A stretch of DNA of 64,000 bases from Rhizomonospora bruguierae (GCF_018397995.1 NZ_BBQH01000010.1:294987-358986); one strand, 5' to 3'. Positions 14,877 through 24,276 are shown, counted from the stretch's first letter. The notes: generated from the sequence alone by a model not told the origin. Translations and numbers: made by a program.

Positions 14877-16450
14877 GCGCACCGACCACCACGGCGTCAT
14901 CGGCCGGCGTCACCGGCGCCGAGCCGATGACCCACCGGCAGACGCTGGAGGCGCTCAGCGGACTGCTGCTGGTGCTGTTCGTCGCCATGCTGAGCGGCAC
15001 CGTCGTCGCCACGGCACTACCGAAAATCATCGGCTCGCTGGACGGCTCGCAGACCCAGTACACCTGGGTCGTGACCGCGACGCTGCTGGCAGCGACCGCG
15101 ACCACGCCGATCTGGGGCAAGCTGGCGGACCTGTTCAGCAAGAAGGCCCTCGTGCAGATCGCCATCGTGGTCTTCGTGCTGGGCTCGGTGGTCTCCGGGC
15201 TGAGCCAGACCGCCGGACAGCTCATCGCCGCCCGGGCGTTCCAGGGCATCGGCGTCGGCGGGTTGCAGGCGCTGGTGCAGGTCGTGATCGCGGCGATGAT
15301 CCCGCCACGGGAGCGTGGCCGCTACAACGGCTACCTGGGCGGGGTGATGGCGCTGGCGACCGTCGGCGGCCCGCTGCTGGGTGGCCTGATCGTGGACACC
15401 TCCTGGCTGGGCTGGCGCTGGTGCTTCTTCGTGGGCGTCCCGGTCGCCGTGCTGGCGCTGGTGGTGCTCCAGTTCACCCTGCACGTCCCGACGATCCGCC
15501 GGGAGAACGTCAAGATTGACTACCTGGGCGCCGCGCTGATCGCGGTCGGCGTCAGCCTGCTGCTGATCTGGGTGTCGTTCGTGGACGGTTCGTTCGGCTG
15601 GCTGTCCTGGCAGACGGCGGCGATGGTCGGCGGCTCGGTGCTGCTGCTGGCGATCGCGGTGCTCGTCGAGTCGCGGGCGGCGGAGCCGGTCGTGCCGCTG
15701 CGGATCGTGCGGGAGCGGACCACCGCGCTGGCGATCCTGGCCAGCCTCGCGGTCGGCATGGCGATGTTCGGCGGCGCGGTCTTCCTGGGCCAGTACTTCC
15801 AGATCGGACGCGGCTACAGCCCCACCGAGGCCGGTCTGCTGACCATCCCGATGATGGGCGGCGTGCTGATCTCCTCGATCGTGGCCGGCCGGCTGATCAC
15901 CAAGCACGGGCGGGTCAAGCCGTACATCGTGACCGGGCTGGTGGTGCTGATCGTCGGGTTCGCGATGCTGAGCGTGATGGACCACGAGACGTCCCTGTAC
16001 TACCTGGGTGTGGCGATGTTCGCGGTCGGCGTCGGCGTCGGCATGAGCATGCAGAACCTGGTGCTCGCCGTGCAGAACACGGTCCGGCTCAAGGACATCG
16101 GCGCGGCCAGTTCGTCGGTGGCGTTCTTCCGGTCGCTGGGCGGGGCGGTCGGGGTCTCGGTACTCGGCGCGGTGCTCGCCCGCCGGGTCACCGACCAGAT
16201 CACGCACGGCCTGGCGACGGCGGGCATCCCGGCCGGGAGCTCGGGCAACGCCGGCGGCAGCCTGAACCTCAACGCGCTGCCGGAGGCCGTCCAGCACATC
16301 GTGCGGGCCGCCTACGGGGACGCGACCGGGCACATCTTCCTGATCTCGGCCGCCATCGCGGTGGTCGGGCTGGTCGCCGCGTTCGCCCTGCGGCCCGTTA
16401 CCCTACGTACCAGCCTCGATCTTCCGGAGGCCACCGACCGGACACGTTGA
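14873..16450 (+). CDS. DHA2-type MFS drug exporter (EmrB/QacA family)
   Basis: This 525-residue carrier has 14 predicted helices and the DHA2 pattern: V-V-A-T-A-L-P-K-I in TM1, the loop motif G-K-L-A-D-L-F-S-K-K near residue 82, R-A-F-Q-G-I-G-V-G-G near 122, and the TM5 motif with G-P-L-L-G-G near 163. It should export a hydrophobic compound with proton exchange. It is translationally coupled to marR (ATGA overlap; GGAGG upstream) and ends at a strong hairpin. The substrate is unknown. Confidence 0.94.
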   Translation: MSAPTTTASSAGVTGAEPMTHRQTLEALSGLLLVLFVAMLSGTVVATALPKIIGSLDGSQTQYTWVVTATLLAATATTPIWGKLADLFSKKALVQIAIVVFVLGSVVSGLSQTAGQLIAARAFQGIGVGGLQALVQVVIAAMIPPRERGRYNGYLGGVMALATVGGPLLGGLIVDTSWLGWRWCFFVGVPVAVLALVVLQFTLHVPTIRRENVKIDYLGAALIAVGVSLLLIWVSFVDGSFGWLSWQTAAMVGGSVLLLAIAVLVESRAAEPVVPLRIVRERTTALAILASLAVGMAMFGGAVFLGQYFQIGRGYSPTEAGLLTIPMMGGVLISSIVAGRLITKHGRVKPYIVTGLVVLIVGFAMLSVMDHETSLYYLGVAMFAVGVGVGMSMQNLVLAVQNTVRLKDIGAASSSVAFFRSLGGAVGVSVLGAVLARRVTDQITHGLATAGIPAGSSGNAGGSLNLNALPEAVQHIVRAAYGDATGHIFLISAAIAVVGLVAAFALRPVTLRTSLDLPEATDRTR

Positions 16451-16474
16451 CGCCATCCGGTCACCCAGCACCGC

Positions 16475-16506
16475 CCGGTGCCCCCGCCGCGAGGCGGGGG
16501 CACCGG
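16475..16506 (+). terminator. Strong hairpin terminator after emrB-type gene
   Basis: CCGGTGCCCCCGCC (16475-16488) pairs perfectly with GGCGGGGGCACCGG (16493-16506) around a GCGA tetraloop. The 14-bp stem lies 24 bp after the transporter stop and before the next gene on the same strand. Confidence 0.85.
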
Positions 16507-16543
16507 TGTCGTCACCGGCCTCGAGACGGGGGGGATCGAGGGT

Positions 16544-17404
16544 ATGAGCTTGCTGCGGGAGCTGCCCGTCGGGGTGGACAGTGAGGCGGTCATCGGGCAG
16601 CGGCGGCGCCTGCCCTGGCCGGCGGTCCGGGAGGTGCTGCTCGTCGCGGCGCTGTTCCTGGCCTACAAGCTGGGGCGGCTGGTCGCGGACGGCAACGTCG
16701 CCGCGGCGATGGAGAACGCCCGGGTGGTCTGGAACCTGGAGCGCGTGCTGCACCTGCCCAGCGAGTACGTGGTCCAGCACGCGGTGCTCGGCAACCGGGC
16801 GCTGGTGCGCGCCGCCAACATCTACTACGCGTACGTGCACTTTCCGGTCACCGGCGCCTACCTGATCTGGATGTACCTGCGCCGCCCCACGTTCTACCGG
16901 TGGGCGCGCCGGACCATGGCCTGCCTGACCGCCGCCGCCCTGGCGCTGCACCTGCTGACCCCGCTGGCCCCGCCGCGGATGCTCACCGCGGTGGGCATGG
17001 TGGACACCGGCCGGCTCTACGGCCCGGCCGTCTACGGACCGCCCGATGTGGACCAGTTGGCCAACCAGTACGCGGCGATGCCCTCGCTGCACGTGGGCTG
17101 GGCGCTGGCGGTGGCGCTCACGCTGATCGTCGCGACCCGCGGCCGCTGGCGCTGGCTGTGGCTGCTGCACCCGCTGGTCACGCTGCTGGTCGTGGTCGTG
17201 ACCGGCAACCACTACTGGCTCGACGCGATCGTGGTCACCATGCTGCTGGCCGCCGTCCTCCTGCTGCTGCCGCCCGCGCCCCGCGCGACGGAAACGCCGG
17301 CACCTGCCAAGCCGGCGCCGGAGACGGCGCATACGGAGCCGGTGACAGCCGAGAAGGCGGAAGCGACGCCGAAGGCGGCTCCCCTGATCCCGGCGCAGCG
17401 CTGA
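16544..17404 (+). CDS. PAP2-superfamily membrane enzyme (Aur1/IPC-synthase-like)
   Basis: This 286-residue protein has about six membrane helices and the PAP2_3-type catalytic motifs. M-P-S-L-H-V-G-W-A-L near residue 184 replaces the PSGH motif, and G-N-H-Y-W-L-D-A near 223 supplies the second His and Asp. Family members act on lipid phosphates or transfer phospho-headgroups at the membrane surface, for example inositol phosphoryl transfer. An Ala/Pro/Glu-rich tail of about 40 residues follows. ATG at 16544 lies 37 bp after the preceding terminator. The substrate is not determinable. Confidence 0.87.
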   Translation: MSLLRELPVGVDSEAVIGQRRRLPWPAVREVLLVAALFLAYKLGRLVADGNVAAAMENARVVWNLERVLHLPSEYVVQHAVLGNRALVRAANIYYAYVHFPVTGAYLIWMYLRRPTFYRWARRTMACLTAAALALHLLTPLAPPRMLTAVGMVDTGRLYGPAVYGPPDVDQLANQYAAMPSLHVGWALAVALTLIVATRGRWRWLWLLHPLVTLLVVVVTGNHYWLDAIVVTMLLAAVLLLLPPAPRATETPAPAKPAPETAHTEPVTAEKAEATPKAAPLIPAQR

Positions 17405-17417
17405 GATCGGGGGAGCC
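17377..17417. terminator. Hairpin at convergent junction
   Basis: GGCTCCCCTGATC (17377-17389) pairs with GATCGGGGGAGCC (17405-17417). All 13 positions pair, one as G-U, around a 15-base loop that contains the stop codon of the PAP2 gene. The convergent ABC permease ends at 17429. Confidence 0.6.
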
Positions 17418-17428
17418 TCCCGGCCGGT

Positions 17429-19012
17429 TCAGCCGATGTCGCGGCGGCGGAAGCCCACCAGCCCGGCCGCGGCCAGCACCACGGCGACGGCGGTGAGCCA
17501 CAGCACCGGCGTGGCGCTGAACTCGGCGCCGGGCAGCTTCGGCACGTGCGCGAACGGCGACGCGTCGACGATCCACCGGCTCAGGTTCAGCAGCGCGCCC
17601 AACTCCAGCAGGACCAGGCAGGCCACCAGGGCGACCCAGGTCAGCGGGGTCGCCTGCGGCACCAGGCCGAACAGCGCCACGCCGAGGCCGGCCAGCACCC
17701 AGGCCGCCGGCAGCTGGACCATGGCGGCGCCGAGCAGCCGGGGCACCTGACCGCCCACATCGGAGATCTGGGCGCCGTAGGCGAGCCCGCCGGCGGCACC
17801 CGCGGCGGCCAGTAGCAGCGCCGAGCCGACGACCGCGAAGACCAGGTGGCTGAGCGCCCACCGCACCCGCCCGGTGCGGGTGGCCAGCAGCGGCTCCAGC
17901 CGCCCGGCGCTCTCCTCGGCGCGCAGCCGCAGCGTGGCCTGCACGGTGTAGCAGGCCACGACCAGGCCGACGATGCCGAAGACGGCACCCAGGTACCCGT
18001 CGGTCACGCCCTTGCTGCCGCCCAGCCGGGCGAGCATGTCGGTCAGCTCCTGGTTCACCGCGATCTGGTCCGTCAGGGCGCTCGCGGCACCGCCCAGCGC
18101 GGCACCGGCCACCGCCATGCCGAACAGCCAGCCGGCGAGCAGGCCGCGGTGCAGGCGCCAGGCCAGCCCGAACGGGCTGCGCAGCCCCGCCGCGGCCATC
18201 GCCGGACCGGGGCGCTGGGCGAGCAGCGCGGCGCCGACGTCCCGCCGGCCGGCCAGCGTGTACGCGAGCGCCGCCAGCAGCGCGGCGAGCGCCACGGCCA
18301 GCCCGGCCACCCACCACCGCTCCCCCGCGTACGCGCGGATGTGGATCGCCCAGCCCAGCGGCGACAGCCAGCTCAACCAGGTGGGTCCGGTGTCGCCAAC
18401 GGCGCGCAGCAGGTACGAGCCGGCCAGGACGGCGCCGGCGATGGCAATCGCGGTCCGGGCGTTCTCGGTGAGCTGGACGGCGACGGCGGCGATCGCCGCG
18501 AACGCCAGCCCGGTGACGCAGACGGCGAGGCCCAGGGCCAGCGAGCCGGTGGCCGGCAGCCCCGTGGCGAGCAGGAACAGCGCGGCCAGCGCCCCCGCGA
18601 CCAGGTCCGCCAGGCCGGCGGTGACCAGGGCGGCGGTCAGCGGGGCGTGCCGGCCGACCACCCCGGCGCTGATCAGCTCCAGCCGGCCGGTCTCCTCCTC
18701 GGTGCGGGTGTGCCGCACCACGGTCAGCAGGCTCATCAGCCCGATCAGGATCAGCTCGGTCGACATGATCTTCCATGCCGTGAGACCGCCGAGCGAGACC
18801 CGGAACAGCGGGCCGCCGATCGCGACCAGGGCGGGGGTGGACAGGACCGCCCGGACCGAGTCCAGGTCCGCCTTGGTCGGGTAGAGCTGCTTGTACTGTG
18901 CGGCGGTCGCCATGGGCAGCAGGGCGATGGCCAGCACCCACACCGGCAGGCGGAGCCGGTCGAGCCGGAACGCCAGCCGGGTCAGGTGGCGCGTCCCGGT
19001 GAGCGCGCTCAT
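17429..19012 (-). CDS. ABC exporter permease (polyketide-antibiotic exporter type)
   Basis: This 527-residue membrane protein has about 12 helices arranged as two ABC-2-like halves. It matches the actinobacterial permeases annotated as exporters of polyketide antibiotics (TipC/OleC-B-like). Features include [14 protein letters not shown] at the N-terminus, [10 protein letters not shown] near 106 and [13 protein letters not shown] near 360, the repeated E-x-G-R-L-E signature of each half. Its ATG overlaps the stop of the ATPase gene (ATGA). Together they should export a small hydrophobic compound. Confidence 0.9.
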   Translation of the reverse strand: MSALTGTRHLTRLAFRLDRLRLPVWVLAIALLPMATAAQYKQLYPTKADLDSVRAVLSTPALVAIGGPLFRVSLGGLTAWKIMSTELILIGLMSLLTVVRHTRTEEETGRLELISAGVVGRHAPLTAALVTAGLADLVAGALAALFLLATGLPATGSLALGLAVCVTGLAFAAIAAVAVQLTENARTAIAIAGAVLAGSYLLRAVGDTGPTWLSWLSPLGWAIHIRAYAGERWWVAGLAVALAALLAALAYTLAGRRDVGAALLAQRPGPAMAAAGLRSPFGLAWRLHRGLLAGWLFGMAVAGAALGGAASALTDQIAVNQELTDMLARLGGSKGVTDGYLGAVFGIVGLVVACYTVQATLRLRAEESAGRLEPLLATRTGRVRWALSHLVFAVVGSALLLAAAGAAGGLAYGAQISDVGGQVPRLLGAAMVQLPAAWVLAGLGVALFGLVPQATPLTWVALVACLVLLELGALLNLSRWIVDASPFAHVPKLPGAEFSATPVLWLTAVAVVLAAAGLVGFRRRDIG

Positions 19013-19905
19013 GACCCGACCAACTCCTCCTCGTAGTGGCGCAGGAACAGCTCCTCCAGCGTGGGCGGCTGGCTGGTCAGGGACCGCACGCCGCAGCCGG
19101 TGAGCTGGCGCAGCACGTCACCCAGGTGCTCGTTGTCCACGTCGAAGCGGACCCGGGGCCCGTCCACCACCAGGTCGTGCAGGCCGGGCAGGGCGTCCAG
19201 CCCGGTCGGCGTGGCGGCCAGTTCGGCGGTGATCGACGTGCGGGTCAGGTGGCGCAGTTCGGCGAGGGTACCGGTGTCGACGGTGCGCCCGGCCCGGATG
19301 ATGCTGACCCGGTCGCACAGCGCCTCCACCTCGGCCAGGATGTGGCTGGACAGCAGCACGGTGCGCCCGTTCTTCCGCTCCTCGGCGATGCAGGTGCGGA
19401 ACACCTCCTCCATCAGCGGGTCCAGGCCGGACGTGGGCTCGTCGAGGATCAGCAGCTCGACGTCGGAGGCGAGGGCGGCGACGAGGGCGACCTTCTGCCG
19501 GTTGCCCTTGGAGTAGGTGCGCCCCTTCTTGGTGGGGTCGAGGTCGAAGCGTTCCAGCAGGGTGGCCCGGCGCCCGGCGTCCAGCCCGCCGCGCAGCCGC
19601 CCGAGCAGGTCGATCACCTCGCCGCCGGTGAGGCTGGGCCAGAGCGTGACTTCGCCGGGCACGTACGCGAGCCGGCGGTGCAGGTCGGCCGTGTCCCGCC
19701 ACGGGTCGCCGCCGAGCAGCGTGGCCGTGCCCGCGTCGGCGCGCAGGAGCCCCAGGAGCACCCGGATCGTGGTGGACTTCCCGGCGCCGTTGGGGCCCAG
19801 GAAGCCGTGCACCTCGCCGGTGCGGACGGTCAGCTCGAGACCGTCCAGCGCGCGGGTCCGGCCGAAGGTCTTCACCAGGCCGGACACCGAGATGGCGTCA
19901 GTCAT
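19009..19905 (-). CDS. ABC exporter ATP-binding protein
   Basis: This is a 298-residue ATPase. Walker A is [10 protein letters not shown] near residue 37, the signature is the variant Y-S-K-G-N-R-Q-K-V near 132, Walker B is [12 protein letters not shown] near 152, and the switch His is in L-L-S-S-H. The DrrA-type C-terminal extension is present. ATG at 19905 is chosen because the family begins about ten residues before the first strand. Its gene is divergent from a MarR-like regulator across an 87-bp region with a perfect palindrome, which suggests repression by that protein. Confidence 0.93.
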   Translation of the reverse strand: MTDAISVSGLVKTFGRTRALDGLELTVRTGEVHGFLGPNGAGKSTTIRVLLGLLRADAGTATLLGGDPWRDTADLHRRLAYVPGEVTLWPSLTGGEVIDLLGRLRGGLDAGRRATLLERFDLDPTKKGRTYSKGNRQKVALVAALASDVELLILDEPTSGLDPLMEEVFRTCIAEERKNGRTVLLSSHILAEVEALCDRVSIIRAGRTVDTGTLAELRHLTRTSITAELAATPTGLDALPGLHDLVVDGPRVRFDVDNEHLGDVLRQLTGCGVRSLTSQPPTLEELFLRHYEEELVGS

Positions 19906-19924
19906 GGCGCCGACGGTACGCTTC

Positions 19925-19940
19925 TTCAGAAAGTTCTGAA
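19925..19940. promoter_or_regulatory. Perfect palindrome between ABC exporter and its regulator
   Basis: TTCAGAA-AG-TTCTGAA has perfect 7-bp arms and lies 20 bp upstream of the ATPase start and 53 bp upstream of the regulator start. It is the only strong dyad in this short AT-richer divergent region and is the likely operator of the adjacent MarR-like protein. Confidence 0.65.
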
Positions 19941-19992
19941 AGTTGGGAACACACAAAATTAATGGTCAGATCAAGGCAGAAGGAGGTGCGCT

Positions 19993-20487
19993 GTGCCGCA
20001 GCGACCCGCCCCCACCAGCATCGACCGCGATCAGGCCGCGGTAACGCGGTTCATCGAGCGGTTTGCCCAGATGATGGTCGAGGCGGGCATGCCGCGCATC
20101 GCGTCCCGCATCTTCGTGGCCATCCTCGCCGCCGACTCCGGCCGGCTCACCGCCGCGGACCTGGCCGACCAGCTCAGGGCGAGCGCGGGGGCGATCTCCG
20201 GCGGGGTCCGCTACCTGATCCAGGTGCGGCTCATCACGCGCGAGCGCGAGCCCGGCTCCCGGCGCGACCACTACACGGTCGGCGATGACATCTGGTACCA
20301 CAGCCTCAGTCAGCGGGACCAGATGCTCCGCACCTGGATCGAGGCCATGCGCGACGGCGCGGCCACCCTGGGCGGCGACACACCGGCCGGCGCCCGGTTC
20401 GCCGAGTCCGCGGAGTTCTACGAATTCATGCTCACCGAACTGGAGAGCATGCTGGAGCGCTGGCACCGGCACCGCGCCGGACGCTAG
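19993..20487 (+). CDS. MarR/GbsR-type regulator of the ABC exporter
   Basis: This 164-residue winged-helix protein resembles the MarR-like regulators found beside DrrA-type exporters. The first helix has F-I-E-R-F-A-Q-M-M-V-E-A-G-M-P-R, followed by A-A-D-L-A-D-Q-L-R-A-S-A-G-A-I-S-G-G-V-R-Y as the DNA-binding helix, and E-P-G-S-R-R-D-H-Y as the wing. The GTG at 19993 has AGGAGG exactly six bases upstream. It is divergent from the exporter genes and shares the palindrome at 19925-19940 with them. Confidence 0.9.
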   Translation: MPQRPAPTSIDRDQAAVTRFIERFAQMMVEAGMPRIASRIFVAILAADSGRLTAADLADQLRASAGAISGGVRYLIQVRLITREREPGSRRDHYTVGDDIWYHSLSQRDQMLRTWIEAMRDGAATLGGDTPAGARFAESAEFYEFMLTELESMLERWHRHRAGR

Positions 20488-20503
20488 GCCGCCGACTCGT
20501 CCA

Positions 20504-20522
20504 TGCAATTGCAGGGTGCAAT
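20504..20522. repeat. Inverted repeat upstream of GPP34 gene
   Basis: ATTGCA (20508-20513) and TGCAAT (20517-20522) form a 6-3-6 dyad that overlaps the palindrome TGCAATTGCA (20504-20513). It lies 82 bp before the GPP34 start and 17 bp after the regulator stop. It could be an operator; a terminator is less likely because of its low GC. Confidence 0.35.
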
Positions 20523-20604
20523 CGCTGATACATACGCCAGGTGACGGATGTCTCGCTCTGCGCGCTGACCAGAATCAGATCTCGTGCATGCTGCCAAGAC
20601 ATCC

Positions 20605-21252
20605 ATGCGCCTGGCCGACCAGCTCTACCTGATCGCGCACGAGGAGCGGACCGGGCGGTCGCGGGTGCACCCGCGGGCGGCCGGGCTGGGCCTGGCCGCG
20701 GGCCTCGTCGGGGAGCTGATGCTGCTCGGACGGGTCACGATGGACGGCGGCGAACTGCGGGTGGTCAGCCGGGAGCCCCCGGGCGACGCGCTCGCCCACC
20801 ACGTGCTGGACCTGCTCGTGGCCCAGTGGCAGCACCGCGACCTGCGCACCTGGCTGGCGTTCCTGGCCCAGGACGCCATCGCCAAGGTCGGCGAACGGCT
20901 GCTGCGCGCCGGCGCCGTGGAGGCGGTGGTGCGCCGCCGGTTCATGGGCCCCACCCAGACGACGTACCTGCCGGTGAACGCGGACCAGCGCAACGCCGCC
21001 GTCTGGGCCGGCGTGCGCCTGGCGAACCTGCTCGTCGAGCAGGGCGGCGGGCTGGCGCCCGCGGAAGGTGTACTCGCCGGGCTGGTGCTGGCCACCGGGC
21101 TGACCCGGCACGTGCTGTGGGACTTCCCGCTGCACCGGCCGGGCCTGGCGAACCTGCACACCGCCGTCGAGTTCCTCCCCGCCGAACTGCGCGAGCTGGT
21201 GGAGCACACGCAGACCTCGGTCGGCGCCGTCCTCGCCGCCGGCCGCCGGTGA
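20605..21252 (+). CDS. GPP34 family phosphoprotein
   Basis: This 215-residue protein matches the GPP34/GOLPH3-like family, which is abundant in Streptomyces and relatives. The start M-R-L-A-D-Q-L-Y-L-I-A-H-E-E, the helix G-L-G-L-A-A-G-L-V-G-E-L-M-L-L-G-R and a final A-V-E-F-L-P region fit. In eukaryotes the fold binds phosphatidylinositol 4-phosphate; the bacterial role is unknown, with membrane-lipid association as a guess. ATG at 20605 starts the conserved motif; an in-frame GTG seven codons upstream is possible. It is followed by an amino-acid permease on the same strand. Confidence 0.88.
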   Translation: MRLADQLYLIAHEERTGRSRVHPRAAGLGLAAGLVGELMLLGRVTMDGGELRVVSREPPGDALAHHVLDLLVAQWQHRDLRTWLAFLAQDAIAKVGERLLRAGAVEAVVRRRFMGPTQTTYLPVNADQRNAAVWAGVRLANLLVEQGGGLAPAEGVLAGLVLATGLTRHVLWDFPLHRPGLANLHTAVEFLPAELRELVEHTQTSVGAVLAAGRR

Positions 21253-21326
21253 GCCCTCGGGGACGGCACGCCCCGAGCCGGCACAACCGCTTGTCCCGGG
21301 TCGATCCCCACGTTTGGAGGCAGGAG

Positions 21327-22925
21327 TTGGAGTTGGCGCGACCGGATACGGCCGGACCGGACATCGTGTCCCGGTCACTGGCGAGCAACCGGCTGGGCGT
21401 GCCGTCGGTGGTGTTCTTCGGGGTGGCCGGCGCCGCACCGCTGACCGTCGTCCTCGGCGCGATAACCACGATCTACGCCGTGCTCGGCAGCACCGCGGTG
21501 CCGCTGTCCTACCTGGTGGCCGCCGCGATCCTGTCCCTGTTCACCGTGGGCTTCGTGGCGATGAGCCGGCACATCGTCAACTCCGGCGCCTTCTACTCGT
21601 ACATCAGTCACGGGCTCGGGCGGGTCGCCGGGGTGGGCGCCGCGTTCGTGGCCCTGCCGGCGTACTCGATGATGCAGATCGGCCTGTTCGGGCTGTTCGG
21701 CGTGGTCGCCTCGGGGGTCGCCGGCGCCGCCGGGTACCACCTGAGCTGGTTCGTCTGCGCGCTCGCGGCGTGGGCGCTGGTCGCGGTGCTGAACCTGCTC
21801 TGGGTGGACCTGTCCGGCAAGGTCCTCGCGGTGCTCCTGGTCTCCGAGATCACGATCGTGCTGATCTACGACGCGGTGATGATCGCCAACCCGGCGGGCG
21901 GCGCGGTGCGGGTGGACATGCTCGCGCCCACCGCGATGCTCTCCCCGCAGGCCGCCGCGATGCTGGTGCTCGCGATCGCCGGCTTCGTCGGCTTCGAGGC
22001 CACGGTGGTGCTCTCCGAGGAGACGAAGGACCCGAAGCGGACGGTCGCCCGGGCGACCCACTGGGCGGTGCTGATTCCCGGCCTGCTGTGCGGGGCGTCC
22101 GCGTGGGCGATGGCGGTCAACGCCGGCCCGGAGAACATCGTCGCGACCGCCCGGGAGCACGAGACCGACCTGGTCTTCGCGCTCGTCTCGCCGCACGTGC
22201 CGGCCATCCTCGTGCAGATCGGGTACGTGCTGTTCCTCACCAGCGTGTTCGCCGCGCTGCTGGCGTTCCACGCGGCCGTTGCCCGGTACCAGTTCGCGCT
22301 GGGCCGGGAGGGCATTCTGCCCTCGGCCTGGGGCCGCACCCAGCCCCGGACCGGCGCGCCGCTGCTCGGCTCGCTGACCCAGAGCGTGCTCGCCCTGGGC
22401 GTGCTGATCGCGTACGCGTCCAGCGACGCCGACCCGCTGGTCTACCTGTTCGCCTGGCTCACCGTGGTCGGCGGGCTCGGCGTGCTGATCCTCATGTGGG
22501 CCGCGTCCGCCGCGGTGGTGGCGTTCTTCGCCCGGCACCGCCGGCGGGAGAACGCCTGGCGCTCGACGGTCGCGCCCGCCATCGCGTTCCTGCTGCTCAG
22601 CGGCGTACTCGCCGCGACCGTCGTCGGCCTGGGCGACATGCTCCAGGTCGCACCGGACTCGCCGTTCCGGTGGCTGATCCCGCCCGCGTACGCCGGGGTG
22701 GCCCTGCTCGGCTTCGGCTGGGGCCTGGTCACCCGGCTCGCCCGCCCGGACGTCTACGCCTCGATCGGGCGCGGTGCCGGCGGCGGTGCCGGCGGTGCCC
22801 GCCCCGTCTCCCCCGCGCCGGCCGGCACGCCGGCACCGCTCCTGCCGCCCACCGAGGAGGAATTCCCATGCGCGACCCCATCCGGGACGATGCCGTCCGG
22901 GACCATGCCATCCAAGACCTGGTGA
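21327..22925 (+). CDS. APC-superfamily amino acid permease
   Basis: This 532-residue membrane protein has about 12 helices. APC features include G-V-A-G-A-A-P-L-T-V in TM1, N-S-G-A-F-Y-S-Y-I-S-H-G-L-G-R near residue 85, and G-F-E-A-T-V-V-L-S-E-E-T-K-D-P near 230, typical of amino acid/polyamine carriers. Starts at TTG 21327 or 21333 both have GGAG-type sites; the longer open frame upstream covers the GPP34 gene. The last 58 bp overlap the downstream GNAT gene, and the tail contains a repeated P-S-G-T-M unit, so the C-terminus may be extended by repeat growth. The substrate is unknown. Confidence 0.88.
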   Translation: MELARPDTAGPDIVSRSLASNRLGVPSVVFFGVAGAAPLTVVLGAITTIYAVLGSTAVPLSYLVAAAILSLFTVGFVAMSRHIVNSGAFYSYISHGLGRVAGVGAAFVALPAYSMMQIGLFGLFGVVASGVAGAAGYHLSWFVCALAAWALVAVLNLLWVDLSGKVLAVLLVSEITIVLIYDAVMIANPAGGAVRVDMLAPTAMLSPQAAAMLVLAIAGFVGFEATVVLSEETKDPKRTVARATHWAVLIPGLLCGASAWAMAVNAGPENIVATAREHETDLVFALVSPHVPAILVQIGYVLFLTSVFAALLAFHAAVARYQFALGREGILPSAWGRTQPRTGAPLLGSLTQSVLALGVLIAYASSDADPLVYLFAWLTVVGGLGVLILMWAASAAVVAFFARHRRRENAWRSTVAPAIAFLLLSGVLAATVVGLGDMLQVAPDSPFRWLIPPAYAGVALLGFGWGLVTRLARPDVYASIGRGAGGGAGGARPVSPAPAGTPAPLLPPTEEEFPCATPSGTMPSGTMPSKTW

Positions 22926-23515
22926 TCCGGGACATCACCCCGCCGGACACCACCGACATCACCGGCCTGCTCGCCGAGGCGATGGGCGAGGGCCCGGTCG
23001 CCCGGTGGCTGATGCCGGACGCGCGGGTCCGCCGGGAGTCCGCGCCCGCCTACTTCGAGATCTTCGCCGAGCACGCCGTCCGGTACGGCGAGGTCTACAC
23101 CTCGGTGGCGGCCGCGGGTGGCGAACTGTCCGGCGTGGCCCTGTGGTTCCCGATGACCGCGCCGGTGCCCCCGCCGCAGGACTACGACGCGCGGCTCAAG
23201 GACGCCGCCGGCGCGGCCTTCGACCGGGCGCGGGAACTGGACGCGGCGCTGGAGACGCACCACCCGATGGTGGCCCACCACTACCTGGCCTTCCTGGCGG
23301 TGCACCCGGACCGGCAGTGCCACGGGATCGGCAGCGCCCTGCTCAACCGGCACCACGACCGGCTCGACGCCGCCGGCCTGCCCGCCTACCTGGAGGCCAA
23401 CGACCCGCGCAACCGCGAGTTGTACCTGCGCCACGGGTACCGCGACCGGGGCGTCATCCGGCTGCCCGACGGCGGACCGGAGATCTGGCCGATGTGGCGC
23501 GAGCCGGCGTCCTGA
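22868..23515 (+). CDS. GNAT family N-acetyltransferase
   Basis: This 215-residue acetyltransferase has motif A as H-P-D-R-Q-C-H-G-I-G-S-A-L-L near residue 142 and motif B as Y-L-E-A-N-D-P-R-N-R-E-L-Y-L-R-H-G-Y near 174. ATG at 22868 has GAGGAGG eight bases upstream. It begins inside the permease gene, suggesting coupling. The N-terminus contains a short repeat, R-D-x-[IA]-[RV], which corresponds to a repeat in the DNA. It may acetylate a compound handled by the permease, but no substrate can be named. Confidence 0.87.
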   Translation: MRDPIRDDAVRDHAIQDLVIRDITPPDTTDITGLLAEAMGEGPVARWLMPDARVRRESAPAYFEIFAEHAVRYGEVYTSVAAAGGELSGVALWFPMTAPVPPPQDYDARLKDAAGAAFDRARELDAALETHHPMVAHHYLAFLAVHPDRQCHGIGSALLNRHHDRLDAAGLPAYLEANDPRNRELYLRHGYRDRGVIRLPDGGPEIWPMWREPAS

Positions 23516-23546
23516 CCGCCGGGCTCGGCCGGTGGCCCGGGGTGGC

Positions 23547-24092
23547 TCAGGCGGCTGGTTCCGGGAAGTCGTACAGCCAGTACGACTGCTGGTCCAGCCG
23601 CTCCATCCGGACCGGACCGGAGATCCGCCGCAGCAGTGCCCGGACGGACCGTGGCAGGTGCCGCACCTCGTCCGTGCGTGCGCAGACATCCAGCGCGGTG
23701 ATCGAATCGCGGGTGGACGTCTGGTGCATCGCCCCGATCAGCTCCGGGAATGCGGTGACCGGCGCACCCTGCCGCACCGCCACGAACACCACGTACCAGA
23801 TACGCCGCCGCGCGTAGTGCTCCGGCCACCGGCGCGCGAAGTACGCCGGCGAGATCAGCGGCACCGCCTCGAGATGGTTGGTGTATGTGGACAGCCCGCA
23901 GAGGCTGCCGTCGTCACCCAGGCACAGGTACTTCCGCACCCGCGCGTCGAGCATCACCTGGTCGAACTCGTCCCGGTACATCAGGTGCCGCTGGACGGCG
24001 AGGGCGTTCAGTTCCCTGAACGCCTCGTGGTACAGCTCCCACGCATCGTCGATGAGGGATTCGTGGACCTCGTCGACAATCTTGATGCTCAT
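23547..24092 (-). CDS. Conserved hypothetical protein, possibly GNAT-like
   Basis: This 181-residue soluble protein has no motif I can assign with certainty. It begins M-S-I-K-I-V-D-E-V and carries D-D-A-W-E-L-Y-H-E-A-F-R-E-L-N near residue 17, followed by L-C-G-L-S-T-Y-T-N-H-L-E-A-V and a V-V-F-V-A-V strand. The strand order resembles an acyl-CoA N-acyltransferase fold without a clear CoA loop; this is a guess. ATG at 24092 has a G-rich site just upstream. It converges on the GNAT gene and is divergent from nothing; 184 bp of AT-richer DNA lie between it and the peptide-binding gene upstream. Confidence 0.7.
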   Translation of the reverse strand: MSIKIVDEVHESLIDDAWELYHEAFRELNALAVQRHLMYRDEFDQVMLDARVRKYLCLGDDGSLCGLSTYTNHLEAVPLISPAYFARRWPEHYARRRIWYVVFVAVRQGAPVTAFPELIGAMHQTSTRDSITALDVCARTDEVRHLPRSVRALLRRISGPVRMERLDQQSYWLYDFPEPAA

Positions 24093-24151
24093 ACCCCACC
24101 CCCGTCGCCGCGCCGGTGGCACCCGTGGCCGTAAGATACTCGCTGTTATTT

Positions 24152-24167
24152 ACTCATGACAATGAGT
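24152..24167. promoter_or_regulatory. Inverted repeat in AT-rich intergenic region
   Basis: ACTCAT-GACA-ATGAGT is a perfect 6-4-6 dyad, 60 bp upstream of the hypothetical gene at 24092 on the minus strand. The surrounding 24140-24195 stretch is AT-rich for this genome and probably holds the promoter of that gene. Confidence 0.4.
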
Positions 24168-24276
24168 TACATTTAGCAACTTGCATATGGCAATCCGGAT
24201 CTTGGGCGACCATCGGCCACCCGATGCCGCGCCCCGCGTCCGGCGCCGGGTTCGGCGCCGGACGCGGGTGGGTGGA

